Shown one piece after another: positions 54,395 to 61,759 of a stretch of DNA of 64,000 nucleotides. Below the pieces are notes generated by a model, which was not told where the DNA came from, ran no database searches, and saw only the letters and a list, made by a program, of their open reading frames with translations. The stretch comes from Lachnoanaerobaculum orale (GTDB lineage: Bacteria; Bacillota; Clostridia; Lachnospirales; Lachnospiraceae). The stretch covers positions 1,018,319-1,082,318 of the forward strand of contig NZ_RRCM01000001.1 of NCBI RefSeq assembly GCF_003862485.1, given 5' to 3'. The position numbers and the translations under genes are program-made. Positions within the stretch are counted from its first letter, which is position 1, and every line of letters begins with the position of its first letter.

Positions 54395-55321
54395 ATGGAG
54401 ATATACATGGCACCTATGGAGGGTGTGACAAATTATGTTTTCAGAAAGGCATATATAAAGCATTTTAGCGGAGTGGACAAGTTCTTTACACCTTTTATTA
54501 CACCGCATATGAAAAAAGGATTTTCAAGATCCGAGCGTATGGAACTTGATAAAGACTATAATAAAGGGCAGAATCTTATTGTGCAGATACTTACAAACAG
54601 TGCGGGAGATTTTTTGAGGCTGTCCGATGAGATAAAAGAAATGGGGTATAGTGAATTTAATATAAACTTAGGATGCCCCTCAGGTACCGTGACTTCAAAG
54701 GGCAGAGGTTCGGGCTTTTTGCAGGATACAAAAGCACTGGACAGATTTTTTTATGAGATATTTGAAAAAAGTACGGGTATAAAAATATCCGTAAAGACCA
54801 GAATAGGATTTTGTGACTATGATGAGTGGGATGCTCTGCTTAGGGTATATGAAAAATACGACTTTAATGAAATCATTATACATCCGAGACTGAGGAGCGA
54901 TTTTTATAAAAATAATGTTTATATGCAGGCATTTACGCAGGCTTGTAAAACTTTAAAAGTAAAAATTGTATACAACGGTGATATAAATACTCAAAAAGGC
55001 TTTAAGATATTAAATGAAGAGTTAAGAAAAAACGGAGTTGATGCTGTAATGATCGGAAGAGGGTTGGTAAGAAATCCTCTATTGCCTGAGGCTATAAAAA
55101 CCGGTGTGGATATGACTGATTTAAAAAAGACGGTAGAGTTTTTGGATGATATAAAAGAAGAGTATTTGTTACTTGATTTTGGAGAAAGGAACACTTTATT
55201 TAAACTAAAGGAGCTTTGGGGAATGGTATTATCGGATGAAATATATGCCAAGACCTTAAAGAAGATAAGGAAAGCCGATACAATAAATGAGTACAATAAG
55301 CATATAGAAGAACTCAAATAA
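54395..55321 (+). CDS. tRNA-dihydrouridine synthase family protein
   Basis: The FMN-binding TIM barrel of Dus enzymes is clear: MEIYMAPMEGVTNYVFRKA, EFNINLGCPSGTVTSKGRG with the catalytic Cys, IKISVKTRIG, IIIHPR and VMIGRGLVRNPLL. It reduces uridines in the D-loop of tRNA. The 308-residue length is usual. ATG 54395, 6 nt after GAGGAG, is preferred to the in-frame TTG at 54383. It stands alone, which is common for this subgroup in Clostridia. Confidence 0.92.
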   Translation: MEIYMAPMEGVTNYVFRKAYIKHFSGVDKFFTPFITPHMKKGFSRSERMELDKDYNKGQNLIVQILTNSAGDFLRLSDEIKEMGYSEFNINLGCPSGTVTSKGRGSGFLQDTKALDRFFYEIFEKSTGIKISVKTRIGFCDYDEWDALLRVYEKYDFNEIIIHPRLRSDFYKNNVYMQAFTQACKTLKVKIVYNGDINTQKGFKILNEELRKNGVDAVMIGRGLVRNPLLPEAIKTGVDMTDLKKTVEFLDDIKEEYLLLDFGERNTLFKLKELWGMVLSDEIYAKTLKKIRKADTINEYNKHIEELK

Positions 55322-55376
55322 TATAACAATAAATATATCGTTATAAAAAATTAAGAAATTAGTTTATTCCAACTTG

Positions 55377-55405
55377 TTGCAAGATAATAAAAAATACTAT
55401 ATACT
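55377..55405 (+). promoter_or_regulatory. Promoter of the DUF5684-type gene
   Basis: TTGCAA, a 17-nt spacer and TATACT lie 65 bases before the ATG. Confidence 0.5.
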
Positions 55406-55415
55406 TTATGAAGTA

Positions 55416-55444
55416 TCGGTAAAAATTTGATATATTTTTACCGA
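55416..55444 (+). promoter_or_regulatory. Inverted repeat at the 5' end of the DUF5684-type transcript
   Basis: TCGGTAAAAAT, 7 nt, ATTTTTACCGA are perfect 11-bp arms starting about where transcription should begin. It may be an operator or a stabilising 5' hairpin. Confidence 0.5.
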
Positions 55445-55470
55445 CAATAAGACATTTGAGGAGGCAAATT

Positions 55471-55950
55471 ATGGGAGCAACATTTTTTGCAGCAATAGCA
55501 GCATTTGCAGTCGGTATTATTTGTTTTTCAGCTATTATTTACATTATCAGCGTTATAGGAATGTTCAAGATTTTCGAAAAATGCGGATTGGAAGGATGGA
55601 AGGCAATAATTCCTTTCTACAATGACTACGTTTTTTCGGAAAAAGTTTGGGTACCTAAGTATGTACTGTATTTTTGGATTGCCTGGATTGTTAATTTGGT
55701 CATTGTTTCGCCTATATCACATTCAGGAGGATTCATAGGAATACTGTTTTCTTTGGTAGGATTTATACTCTGGCTTTTCTTTATAGTTGTGAGAGGAAGA
55801 TTCTGCTATTGGATAGCAAAATCATTCGGATATGATGTCGGATTTGCAGTAGGGTTATTTTTCCTGCCGTTTGTATTCTACTTAATCTTAGGTTTTGGAG
55901 ATGCACAGTATCGTGGAAATGTATTCTTAGAGAGCGGATCACAGTATTAA
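55471..55950 (+). CDS. DUF5684-type multi-pass membrane protein
   Basis: The 159 residues have about four membrane helices and the block GLEGWKAIIPFYNDYVF, which is characteristic of DUF5684 and of the N-terminal part of some signal-peptidase-linked proteins. Function is unknown. ATG 55471, after GAGGAGG, is chosen over an in-frame TTG at 55456. It has its own promoter and terminator. Confidence 0.78.
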   Translation: MGATFFAAIAAFAVGIICFSAIIYIISVIGMFKIFEKCGLEGWKAIIPFYNDYVFSEKVWVPKYVLYFWIAWIVNLVIVSPISHSGGFIGILFSLVGFILWLFFIVVRGRFCYWIAKSFGYDVGFAVGLFFLPFVFYLILGFGDAQYRGNVFLESGSQY

Positions 55951-55961
55951 AAGATAAATTG

Positions 55962-55986
55962 AGGAAGGCGAAAGCCTTCCTTTTTT
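55962..55986. terminator. Bidirectional terminator
   Basis: GGAAGGC, loop GAAA, GCCTTCC, then T6, between converging genes. Confidence 0.9.
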
Positions 55987-56704
55987 ATGTCCATCCGCCG
56001 TCTATTGTGATAATCTGTCCTGTAATATAGTCCGACATTGCTATTTTATATATAAGTTTTGCCACTTCACTCGGGCTTCCGGCTCTGCCCATGGGGATTT
56101 CTTCAAAGATTGCATCCAATTCATCTTTTTCAAATACCTTGTTCATATCTGTATCTATAAATCCCGGAGATATGGCGTTTACTGAAATATTACTTGGAGC
56201 CAGTTCTTTTGCCAGTGCTTTTGTAAATGAATTGATGCCGCCTTTTGATGCGGAGTAGGCAACCTCCATAGATGCACCGATATTTCCCCAGACAGAAGAT
56301 ATATTTATTATATGACCGCTTTGTTTTTTTAACATTTCGGGAATAACATATTTTGACATCAGAAATGCAGATGTAAGATTGTTATTAAGTACTTTATTCC
56401 AATCCTCAAGCGACATATCCTGAATCAGTCCGATATATGATATACCTGCATTGTTTATAAGTATATCTGTTTTACCGATTGCTTTTGCAGAATCCGATAT
56501 AAACTTTTTTACTGAGTCTTCGTTTGTAACATCACAAAGACCTATATAGCAGGAAACACCTTCGTTTTCAACAAGCCGCTTTGTGTTTTGTAAGCCTTCA
56601 AGATCTGATTTTGAACATATGGCAATATTATGATTGTTTTTTGCAAATTCAATTGCAACGGCTCTTCCGATACCTCTTGAAGCGCCGGTTATAAGTATAT
56701 TCAT
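55985..56704 (-). CDS. Short-chain dehydrogenase/reductase (FabG-like)
   Basis: The Rossmann motif TGASRGIGRAVAIEF, NNAGIS, the active-site serine in INISSVWG and the YSASKGG Tyr-Lys pair are all present, and 239 residues is normal. The closest look is to FabG, 3-oxoacyl-ACP reductase, but the gene is alone, not in a fab cluster, so the substrate is uncertain. AAGGAGG lies just before the ATG on the minus strand. Confidence 0.88.
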   Translation of the reverse strand: MNILITGASRGIGRAVAIEFAKNNHNIAICSKSDLEGLQNTKRLVENEGVSCYIGLCDVTNEDSVKKFISDSAKAIGKTDILINNAGISYIGLIQDMSLEDWNKVLNNNLTSAFLMSKYVIPEMLKKQSGHIINISSVWGNIGASMEVAYSASKGGINSFTKALAKELAPSNISVNAISPGFIDTDMNKVFEKDELDAIFEEIPMGRAGSPSEVAKLIYKIAMSDYITGQIITIDGGWT

Positions 56705-56759
56705 TCTTACCTCCTTTTAAAATCATTATAGTTTAAATATACTTAAATAAAAAGCTGTA

Positions 56760-56823
56760 GTTTGTACCGCAAAAACTGCTGTTTATACCTTTTATGTATA
56801 TATCATAGATAAGCTGATATAAT
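56760..56823 (+). promoter_or_regulatory. LytTR-like direct repeat and -10 box, unit 1
   Basis: GTTTGTACC (56760-56768), 12 nt, GTTTATACC (56781-56789) are direct repeats at 21-bp spacing, the arrangement used by LytTR response regulators (AgrA, ComE, PlnC type). TATAAT follows at 56818-56823 with no good -35 box, as expected for an activated promoter. The same layout recurs 232 bases downstream. Confidence 0.6.
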
Positions 56824-56829
56824 GGCAAT

Positions 56830-56956
56830 CGTTAGAGAAATCAGATGAACAGAGTGATATGGGAGTTCCATCCGATTATAGAGTGATAAAAAGTGATATA
56901 GGTTTAAAGAGGATATAGGACCCCTGTAAAAAAGCTGTCGTTATGACGGCTTTTTT
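56830..56956 (+). ncRNA. Putative non-coding RNA 1
   Basis: A transcript from the unit 1 promoter to the terminator at 56928-56956 would be about 127 nt. No ORF longer than 14 codons with a ribosome site is seen. The body contains AGAGTGATA at 56851 and 56880 and AAGTGATAT at 56891. No known RNA family is recognised. Confidence 0.5.
56928..56956 (+). terminator. Terminator of unit 1
   Basis: AAAAAAGCTGTC and GACGGCTTTTTT form a 12-bp stem with loop GTTAT. Confidence 0.85.
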
Positions 56957-56991
56957 GCATTAATAAAAAAATAAAGAATAATTAAATTGTC

Positions 56992-57055
56992 GTTCATACC
57001 TTAAAAACTGCTGTTTATACTTTTTTTATTAAAAAGTATATTTTAATGATATAAT
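56992..57055 (+). promoter_or_regulatory. LytTR-like direct repeat and -10 box, unit 2
   Basis: GTTCATACC (56992-57000), 12 nt, GTTTATACT (57013-57021), then TATAAT at 57050-57055. An 18-base core, AAAAACTGCTGTTTATAC, is identical to unit 1 and is exactly 29 nt from the -10 box in both. Confidence 0.6.
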
Positions 57056-57061
57056 CATAAT

Positions 57062-57318
57062 TGTCAAAGCTAAGGAATGTTTGAGGAATCAAACTTTCAG
57101 TAATATCAATGTGTAAGTTTTAGAGTGATTGTTACAGTGATATAGTGAAGACAGTGATATCGGGAGTGTTTAATGGTGATTAAGGAGTTTGTTATATAGT
57201 TAGAGCGTATAACAAGGTTGGAGTGATTTTTTAGAGTGATATTTACAAAGGTTTAGAGTGATAAAATGTTAGAGTAAGGTAAAAGGTATGGTGAAGCAAG
57301 ACACCATACCTTTTATTT
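57062..57318 (+). ncRNA. Putative non-coding RNA 2
   Basis: A transcript from the unit 2 promoter to the terminator at 57281-57318 would be about 257 nt. Only tiny frames without ribosome sites occur. GTGAT-containing motifs are repeated at 57122, 57135, 57152, 57174, 57220, 57233 and 57255. No known RNA family is recognised. Confidence 0.5.
57281..57318 (+). terminator. Terminator of unit 2
   Basis: AAAAGGTATGGTG and CACCATACCTTTT form a perfect 13-bp stem with an 8-nt loop and a T-rich tail. Confidence 0.92.
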
Positions 57319-57400
57319 TAAGTATATTGTAATAACCCAGGTGGAATATATGGCCTGTAAATGATATAATATGGACATCAGATACGATGAAGGAGAAAAC

Positions 57401-57667
57401 ATGAAGAGGGTACTATCCTGCATTTTCGGAGCAATTTGGTGTGTTTGTATTATATTACTTACTTTAAACAGTTCTACCGAAACGGTAAAATTAAGTGATA
57501 AAGCTTTTGAATTTGTTGTTTTTTTGATGACGGTCGGAATATTCGGAACAATGGTGTTTGCAAATATTATGAAAGGCAAATTTAAATTCAGAGCTGCAAG
57601 AATCGCCTGTATAATATTGTCGGGTATGCTTTCGGTGCTTTCTCTTTATACATTTTTAACAAGGTAA
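57401..57667 (+). CDS. Small three-helix membrane protein A
   Basis: The 88 residues start MKRVLSCIFGAIWCVCIILL and contain three hydrophobic helices (about 4-22, 34-52, 63-84) with a basic loop KGKFKFRAAR. ATG 57401 follows AAGGAG by 6 nt; an in-frame ATG at 57371 is rejected. TATAAT at 57365-57370 may belong to its promoter. It resembles the next protein in length, topology and ends, so the two look like old paralogues. Function unknown. Confidence 0.6.
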   Translation: MKRVLSCIFGAIWCVCIILLTLNSSTETVKLSDKAFEFVVFLMTVGIFGTMVFANIMKGKFKFRAARIACIILSGMLSVLSLYTFLTR

Positions 57668-57681
57668 AATGGAGGTGGGTT

Positions 57682-57948
57682 ATGAGAAAGGTATTGTGTA
57701 ATATATGCAGTACAATATCTGTAGCTTGTGCCGTAGTATTGCTTTTATGCCACACTACAAAGCTGTTTGCACTTGATGAAAAGCATGCAGTATTGTTAAA
57801 TTTGATTCAGTGTTTGGGAATGCTTGGCTACATATTGCTTTCAGAACATTGTAAAGACTCTAAGAATAAGCGTATTTTAAGGATATCACTTATAGTTTTG
57901 CTGATTTTTGTAACATTATTTACGCTGTATATATTTATCAGAACATGA
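57682..57948 (+). CDS. Small three-helix membrane protein B
   Basis: The 88 residues start MRKVLCNICSTISVACAVVL and have the same three-helix layout as the protein before it, ending TLFTLYIFIRT where that one ends LSLYTFLTR. GGAGGTGG lies 8 nt before the ATG, and the gap between the genes is 14 nt. The pair lies directly behind the LytTR-like promoters; immunity or peptide-related roles are conceivable but unsupported. Confidence 0.6.
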   Translation: MRKVLCNICSTISVACAVVLLLCHTTKLFALDEKHAVLLNLIQCLGMLGYILLSEHCKDSKNKRILRISLIVLLIFVTLFTLYIFIRT

Positions 57949-57949
57949 T

Positions 57950-57996
57950 AAAAGGTTGCCATATATCACTTATGTGATTTTATGGCAACCTTTTTA
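57950..57996. terminator. Bidirectional terminator
   Basis: AAAAGGTTGCCAT and ATGGCAACCTTTTT flank an AT-rich loop that can itself pair, between converging genes. Confidence 0.85.
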
Positions 57997-58434
57997 TTTG
58001 GATAAAAGTTCTTTTTCGCGTCTTCTTATATCAAGTTCATCATCGACTAAATCCTGCAAAGATATATTGTCGACCACATTGTTGATGGCATCCTCCACCT
58101 TTTTGAAAAGATTTTGCGTCACACAAAAATCGGAGTGCACACAATTTCCGTTGCCGTCAAGGCAGTCAACCGGAGAGAGTGAGCCTTCGGTCAGTCTTAA
58201 TATTTCACCTACAGTATATTCTTTGACAGGCTTTATAAGTAAATATCCGCCTTGAGCACCGCGGATACTTTTTACAAGTTTTGCCTTTGAAAGTATGGAG
58301 ACTATCTGTTCCAAGTACTTTTCGGAAATACCGTATGATTTTGAAACTTGATTTATCTTTGTGGGTGTTTCAGAGTTTATGGCAAACTCCACCATCATTT
58401 TCAGTGCATATCTACCTCTAGTAGAAATTTTCAT
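57994..58434 (-). CDS. Rrf2 family transcriptional regulator
   Basis: The winged helix begins MKISTRGRYALKMMVEFAIN and contains SEKYLEQIVSILSKAKLVKS and the wing GAQGGYLL. Three cysteines in VDCLDGNGNCVHSDFCVT match the IscR-type cluster site in number and near-spacing (x6 and x5), so it may bind an Fe-S cluster; CymR-type regulators lack it. No isc or suf genes are near. An inverted repeat CTAGT-5-ACTAG lies at 58491-58505 in its upstream region. Confidence 0.88.
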   Translation of the reverse strand: MKISTRGRYALKMMVEFAINSETPTKINQVSKSYGISEKYLEQIVSILSKAKLVKSIRGAQGGYLLIKPVKEYTVGEILRLTEGSLSPVDCLDGNGNCVHSDFCVTQNLFKKVEDAINNVVDNISLQDLVDDELDIRRREKELLSK

Positions 58435-58627
58435 TTGAATCCTCTTTTCTATATAAACCGTTATTGATATACCGGCTTTTATTCAATGTCTAGTATCTGA
58501 CTAGGAATTGACATTATCATATCAAATATAGAAATAAATGTAAACAATATGGCTGATATAATTAAAATGTGTTATAATGAAGTCTTTAAGAGAGTATATA
58601 TGATTATCTTATATGGAAAGGAAAAAG

Positions 58628-59035
58628 ATGGAGAAGAATAATCATTTTTTAGATAATGCAGGGGCTATTTTTGACGGTATGAACACTTTTCTTACAACCA
58701 AGACCGTTGTGGGAGAGCCTATTGTTGTAGGTGATACTACGATAATACCGTTGGTTGATGTAAGCTGCGGTATGGCGGCAGGTACCTTTGACAACACTTC
58801 AAAATCAAACGGCGGAGGCGGAATGAGCGCAAAACTTTCACCTACCGCAATGCTTATAATACAGGACGGCAGGACAAAGGTTGTAAATGTAAAAAATCAG
58901 GATGCAATCAGCAAGATACTTGATATGGTTCCGGACCTTATAAATAAGATAACCAACAAGTCCGATGTAGACAAGGAAACAACAAAAAAGGCTGAAACCA
59001 TGTTAAATGAAAGTGAAAGTAAATATATTGATTGA
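58628..59035 (+). CDS. ytfJ: GerW/YtfJ family sporulation-associated protein
   Basis: The sequence FLTTKTVVGEPIVVGDTTII and PLVDVSCGMAAGTF and a glycine-rich GGGGMSAKLSPTAM are the core of the YtfJ family, small proteins found in the forespore and needed for efficient germination in Bacillus. ATG 58628 after GGAAAGG is chosen over ATG 58613. Family members also occur in non-sporing Firmicutes, so spore formation cannot be concluded. The rplU promoter begins over its stop codon. Confidence 0.85.
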   Translation: MEKNNHFLDNAGAIFDGMNTFLTTKTVVGEPIVVGDTTIIPLVDVSCGMAAGTFDNTSKSNGGGGMSAKLSPTAMLIIQDGRTKVVNVKNQDAISKILDMVPDLINKITNKSDVDKETTKKAETMLNESESKYID

Positions 59036-59061
59036 CATAGGGTGACTGTTTAGTGTATACT
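59032..59061 (+). promoter_or_regulatory. Promoter of the rplU operon
   Basis: TTGACA, an 18-nt spacer and TATACT, overlapping the ytfJ stop codon. Confidence 0.65.
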
Positions 59062-59067
59062 AAGACA

Positions 59068-59132
59068 GTATGCCGCTCAATGTTGGTTTCAAGCTTGATT
59101 TTAAGCACCAATTTTGGCGAGTAATGATAATA
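59068..59132 (+). promoter_or_regulatory. Probable L21 leader (5' UTR) element
   Basis: The 80-base leader between promoter and rplU can fold: AATTGGTGC-type complement pairs in TTGGTTTCAAGC and GCTTGATTTTAAGCACCAA. L21 operons of Firmicutes carry an autoregulatory leader; this fits by position, but I cannot confirm the consensus. Confidence 0.35.
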
Positions 59133-59144
59133 GGAGGTATCCTT

Positions 59145-59453
59145 ATGTACGCAATTATTGCTACAGGTGGTAAGCAGTATAAGGTTTCAGAAGGAGATAT
59201 CATTAGAGTAGAGAAACTTGGAAAAGCAGACGGTGAGGCTGTTACATTTGATCAGGTTCTTGCACTAAACGATGGAGAACTCAAAGTTGGAACACCTACT
59301 GTAACAGGAGCAACTGTAAGTGCATCAGTTCTTAGAGAAGGTAAGGCTAAGAAGGTTATTGTATACAAGTACAAGCCTAAAAAAGGTCACCACAAGAAGA
59401 ACGGTCACAGACAGCAGTTTACAGAAGTTAAGATTGAAAAGATTAATGCATAA
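59145..59453 (+). CDS. rplU: 50S ribosomal protein L21
   Basis: The opening [20 protein letters not shown] and the ending [20 protein letters not shown] are diagnostic of L21, a 23S rRNA-binding protein. The length is 102 residues. ATG 59145, 6 nt after AGGAGGT, is used; an in-frame ATG at 59070 is rejected. It leads the conserved rplU-prp-rpmA operon. Confidence 0.98.
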   Translation: MYAIIATGGKQYKVSEGDIIRVEKLGKADGEAVTFDQVLALNDGELKVGTPTVTGATVSASVLREGKAKKVIVYKYKPKKGHHKKNGHRQQFTEVKIEKINA

Positions 59454-59458
59454 TCTTT

Positions 59459-59776
59459 ATGATTAACGTTGTTGCATTTGCCGAAAACGGCAAATATACC
59501 GGTTTGAAAGTTTCGGGGCATGCAGGTTTTGATGAAGAAGGTAAGGATATAGTTTGTGCGGCGGTTTCAGTGCTTACGTTGAATCTGGCAAACTCTATAG
59601 AACACTTTTGTGATGACGAATTTATTGTCGATTGCAGCGAAGGTTTCTTTCATCTGACATTGCAGGACAGAAGCGAAAAATCGGGGCTATTACTGGATTC
59701 ATGTATTCTTGGTCTTATGGACATAGGAGAAGAGTACAGTGATTTTATCAATATCAATTTACAGGAGGTCAAGTAA
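59459..59776 (+). CDS. prp: Ribosomal-processing cysteine protease Prp
   Basis: Prp removes the N-terminal extension of L27, a step essential in Staphylococcus. The catalytic pair is H21 in VSGHAGF and C33 in DIVCAAVS. The length of 105 residues is standard. It lies between rplU and rpmA with a 5-nt gap before it and none after it, the conserved order. Confidence 0.95.
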   Translation: MINVVAFAENGKYTGLKVSGHAGFDEEGKDIVCAAVSVLTLNLANSIEHFCDDEFIVDCSEGFFHLTLQDRSEKSGLLLDSCILGLMDIGEEYSDFININLQEVK

Positions 59777-60067
59777 ATGTTTAAAATGAACCTTCAGCTT
59801 TTCGCTCATAAAAAGGGAGTTGGATCTACAAAGAACGGTCGTGACTCTGAGTCAAAAAGACTTGGTGCTAAGAGAGCAGACGGACAGTTTGTTTTAGCAG
59901 GAAATATACTATACAGACAGAGAGGAACAAAGATTCATCCGGGACTTAATGTAGGTCGTGGCGGTGATGATACATTGTTTGCTACTGTTGACGGTGTAGT
60001 TCGTTTTGAAAGAAAAGGCAGAGACAAAAAGCAGGTTTCTGTTTATCCAAGAGCTATTGCTGAATAA
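59777..60067 (+). CDS. rpmA: 50S ribosomal protein L27 with Prp-cleaved extension
   Basis: The N-terminus [18 protein letters not shown] has the Prp recognition sequence; cleavage after LQLFA exposes the HKKG end that reaches the peptidyl-transferase centre. [13 protein letters not shown] and [20 protein letters not shown] are typical L27. The length is 96 residues. It begins directly after the prp stop, with AGGAGG inside prp. Confidence 0.98.
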   Translation: MFKMNLQLFAHKKGVGSTKNGRDSESKRLGAKRADGQFVLAGNILYRQRGTKIHPGLNVGRGGDDTLFATVDGVVRFERKGRDKKQVSVYPRAIAE

Positions 60068-60075
60068 GAGTCATG

Positions 60076-60107
60076 AGGCTTCATACGGATGTATGAGGCC
60101 TTATTTA
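60076..60107 (+). terminator. Terminator after rpmA
   Basis: AGGCTTCATAC and GTATGAGGCCT pair with one G-U; the T-run is short, so readthrough to obgE is possible. Confidence 0.55.
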
Positions 60108-60172
60108 CTATTGTAGGGACGTTAAGAATTTGTATAAGCAGGTGTATCCTGTTTTATTAAAATGAGGTATTT

Positions 60173-61450
60173 ATGTTTGCTGACAGTGCAAAAATTTTTA
60201 TAAAGTCGGGCAAAGGCGGAGACGGACATGTGAGCTTTAGAAGAGAGCTTTTTGTGGCGGCCGGCGGTCCTGACGGCGGAGACGGAGGAAAAGGCGGAGA
60301 TATCATCTTTGAAGTGGATGAAGGCCTTAATACCCTCACCGATTTCAGAATGAAGAGAAAGTATGTGGCAGGTGACGGCGAGCCGGGCGGCAAGAGAAGA
60401 TGCCACGGCGCAGATGCCAAGAACCTGATTATAAAGGTGCCTGAGGGTACTGTAATAAAAGACTTTGAATCCGGCAAGGTCATAGCCGATATGTCCGGAG
60501 AAAACAGGAGAGAGGTAATACTTAGAGGCGGTAAAGGCGGTTTCGGAAATATGAACTTTGCTACAGCCACCATGCAGGTACCGAAGTTTGCAAAACCGGG
60601 TCAGCCCGGAAAAGAGATGTTTGTCCTTTTAGAGCTTAAGGTGATTGCGGATGTCGGCCTTGTAGGCTTTCCGAATGTAGGAAAGTCCACGCTTTTATCC
60701 AGAGTAAGCAATGCAAAACCTAAAATTGCAAATTATCATTTCACCACGCTTGATCCGCATCTTGGAGTCGTGGATGTAAAAGGCGCAGGCGGCTTCGTAA
60801 TGGCGGATATTCCGGGACTTATAGAAGGTGCAAGCGAGGGAGTCGGTCTCGGACATGATTTCCTTAGGCATATTGAGAGAACCAAGGTGCTTGTGCACGT
60901 GGTGGATGCCGCATCTACAGAAGGAAGAGATCCTGTAGAGGATATAAAGACTATCATGAACGAGCTTAAGGGTTATGACGAGAGCTTGCTTGACAGGCCG
61001 CAGGTGATAGCCGCAAACAAGATAGATGCAATCTATGATGAAGAAAACGACAATATAAAGAGAATAAGAGAGGCTTTTCCGGATATTAAGGTATTCCCTA
61101 TATCGGGTGTCAGCGGAAAGGGTATACCTGAGCTTTTGTATGAGCTTGTAAATATCCTTTCAACTATCGACAGGACTCCTACAGTCTTTGAAAAAGAATT
61201 TGAAATAGATTATTCAAGTGATAAGAATCTTCCGTTTACAGTGGAGATAGATGAGGACGGAGTATTTGTGGTTGAGGGACCGAGAATTGAGAAAATGCTC
61301 GGATATACCAATCTTGATTCGGAGAAGGGATTTGATTTCTTCCAAAAGTTCCTTAAGACATCAGGAGTGCTTGAAAAGCTTGAAGAAGCCGGAATAGAAG
61401 ACGGAAATACCGTTCGTATGTACGGCCATGAATTTGATTATTATAAATAA
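60173..61450 (+). CDS. obgE: GTPase ObgE/CgtA
   Basis: An Obg domain with glycine-rich repeats (KSGKGGDGHVSFRRE, GGDGGKGGDIIF) precedes the GTPase core ([27 protein letters not shown]) and a C-terminal OCT domain (from about 345). Obg acts in late 50S assembly and stress control. The length of 425 residues is normal. Placement after rplU-prp-rpmA is the common order. Confidence 0.97.
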   Translation: MFADSAKIFIKSGKGGDGHVSFRRELFVAAGGPDGGDGGKGGDIIFEVDEGLNTLTDFRMKRKYVAGDGEPGGKRRCHGADAKNLIIKVPEGTVIKDFESGKVIADMSGENRREVILRGGKGGFGNMNFATATMQVPKFAKPGQPGKEMFVLLELKVIADVGLVGFPNVGKSTLLSRVSNAKPKIANYHFTTLDPHLGVVDVKGAGGFVMADIPGLIEGASEGVGLGHDFLRHIERTKVLVHVVDAASTEGRDPVEDIKTIMNELKGYDESLLDRPQVIAANKIDAIYDEENDNIKRIREAFPDIKVFPISGVSGKGIPELLYELVNILSTIDRTPTVFEKEFEIDYSSDKNLPFTVEIDEDGVFVVEGPRIEKMLGYTNLDSEKGFDFFQKFLKTSGVLEKLEEAGIEDGNTVRMYGHEFDYYK

Positions 61451-61461
61451 TTAGGAGAGAA

Positions 61462-61758
61462 ATGAACAGTAGACAAAGAGCATATTTAAAGGGGCTGGCT
61501 ATGACGCTTGATCCGATAATGCAAATCGGTAAGGCATCTTTGACAGATGAAAATGTAGCGGCTGTTGCGGAGGCTATGGAGCCCAGAGAGTTGATAAAGA
61601 TATCGGTATTAAAAAATTGTGCCGACGATCCTAAGATTATTGCAAATGAGATTGCATCTCTTACAAGAAGTGAAGTTGTTCAGGTTATCGGTAAGAAGAT
61701 AGTCTTATATAAGCAGGCTGATGAACCGAAGAACAGAAAAATAATTCTTCCGAAGTAG
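61462..61758 (+). CDS. yhbY: YhbY-type CRM-domain RNA-binding protein
   Basis: The CRM fold is seen in SRQRAYLKGLAMTLDPIMQI and IGKASLTDENVAAVAEAM, with the basic SLTRSEVVQVIGKKIVLYK end. It binds the 50S precursor. The length is 98 residues. AGGAGAG precedes the ATG, and nadD follows by one base; yhbY-nadD-yqeK-rsfS is a conserved run. Confidence 0.93.
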   Translation: MNSRQRAYLKGLAMTLDPIMQIGKASLTDENVAAVAEAMEPRELIKISVLKNCADDPKIIANEIASLTRSEVVQVIGKKIVLYKQADEPKNRKIILPK

Positions 61759-61759
61759 T

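Larger units (their letters stand above)
56851..57263 (+). repeat. Dispersed AGTGATA motif array
   Basis: About ten copies of a motif close to AGAGTGATA lie in the two putative RNAs at irregular spacing (56851, 56880, 56891, 57122, 57135, 57152, 57220, 57233, 57255, with weaker copies at 57174 and 57271). They are all on the plus strand and stop at the second terminator. Confidence 0.7.

Noticed and set aside
56844..56885. 14-codon peptide in putative RNA 1 (MNRVIWEFHPIIE)
   Set aside because: There is no ribosome site, and the frame ends inside a repeat motif. It cannot be excluded without expression data.
56851..57263. Repeated AGAGTGATA motifs as a CRISPR array
   Set aside because: The units are only about nine bases, spacing is irregular, and no cas gene is in the window.
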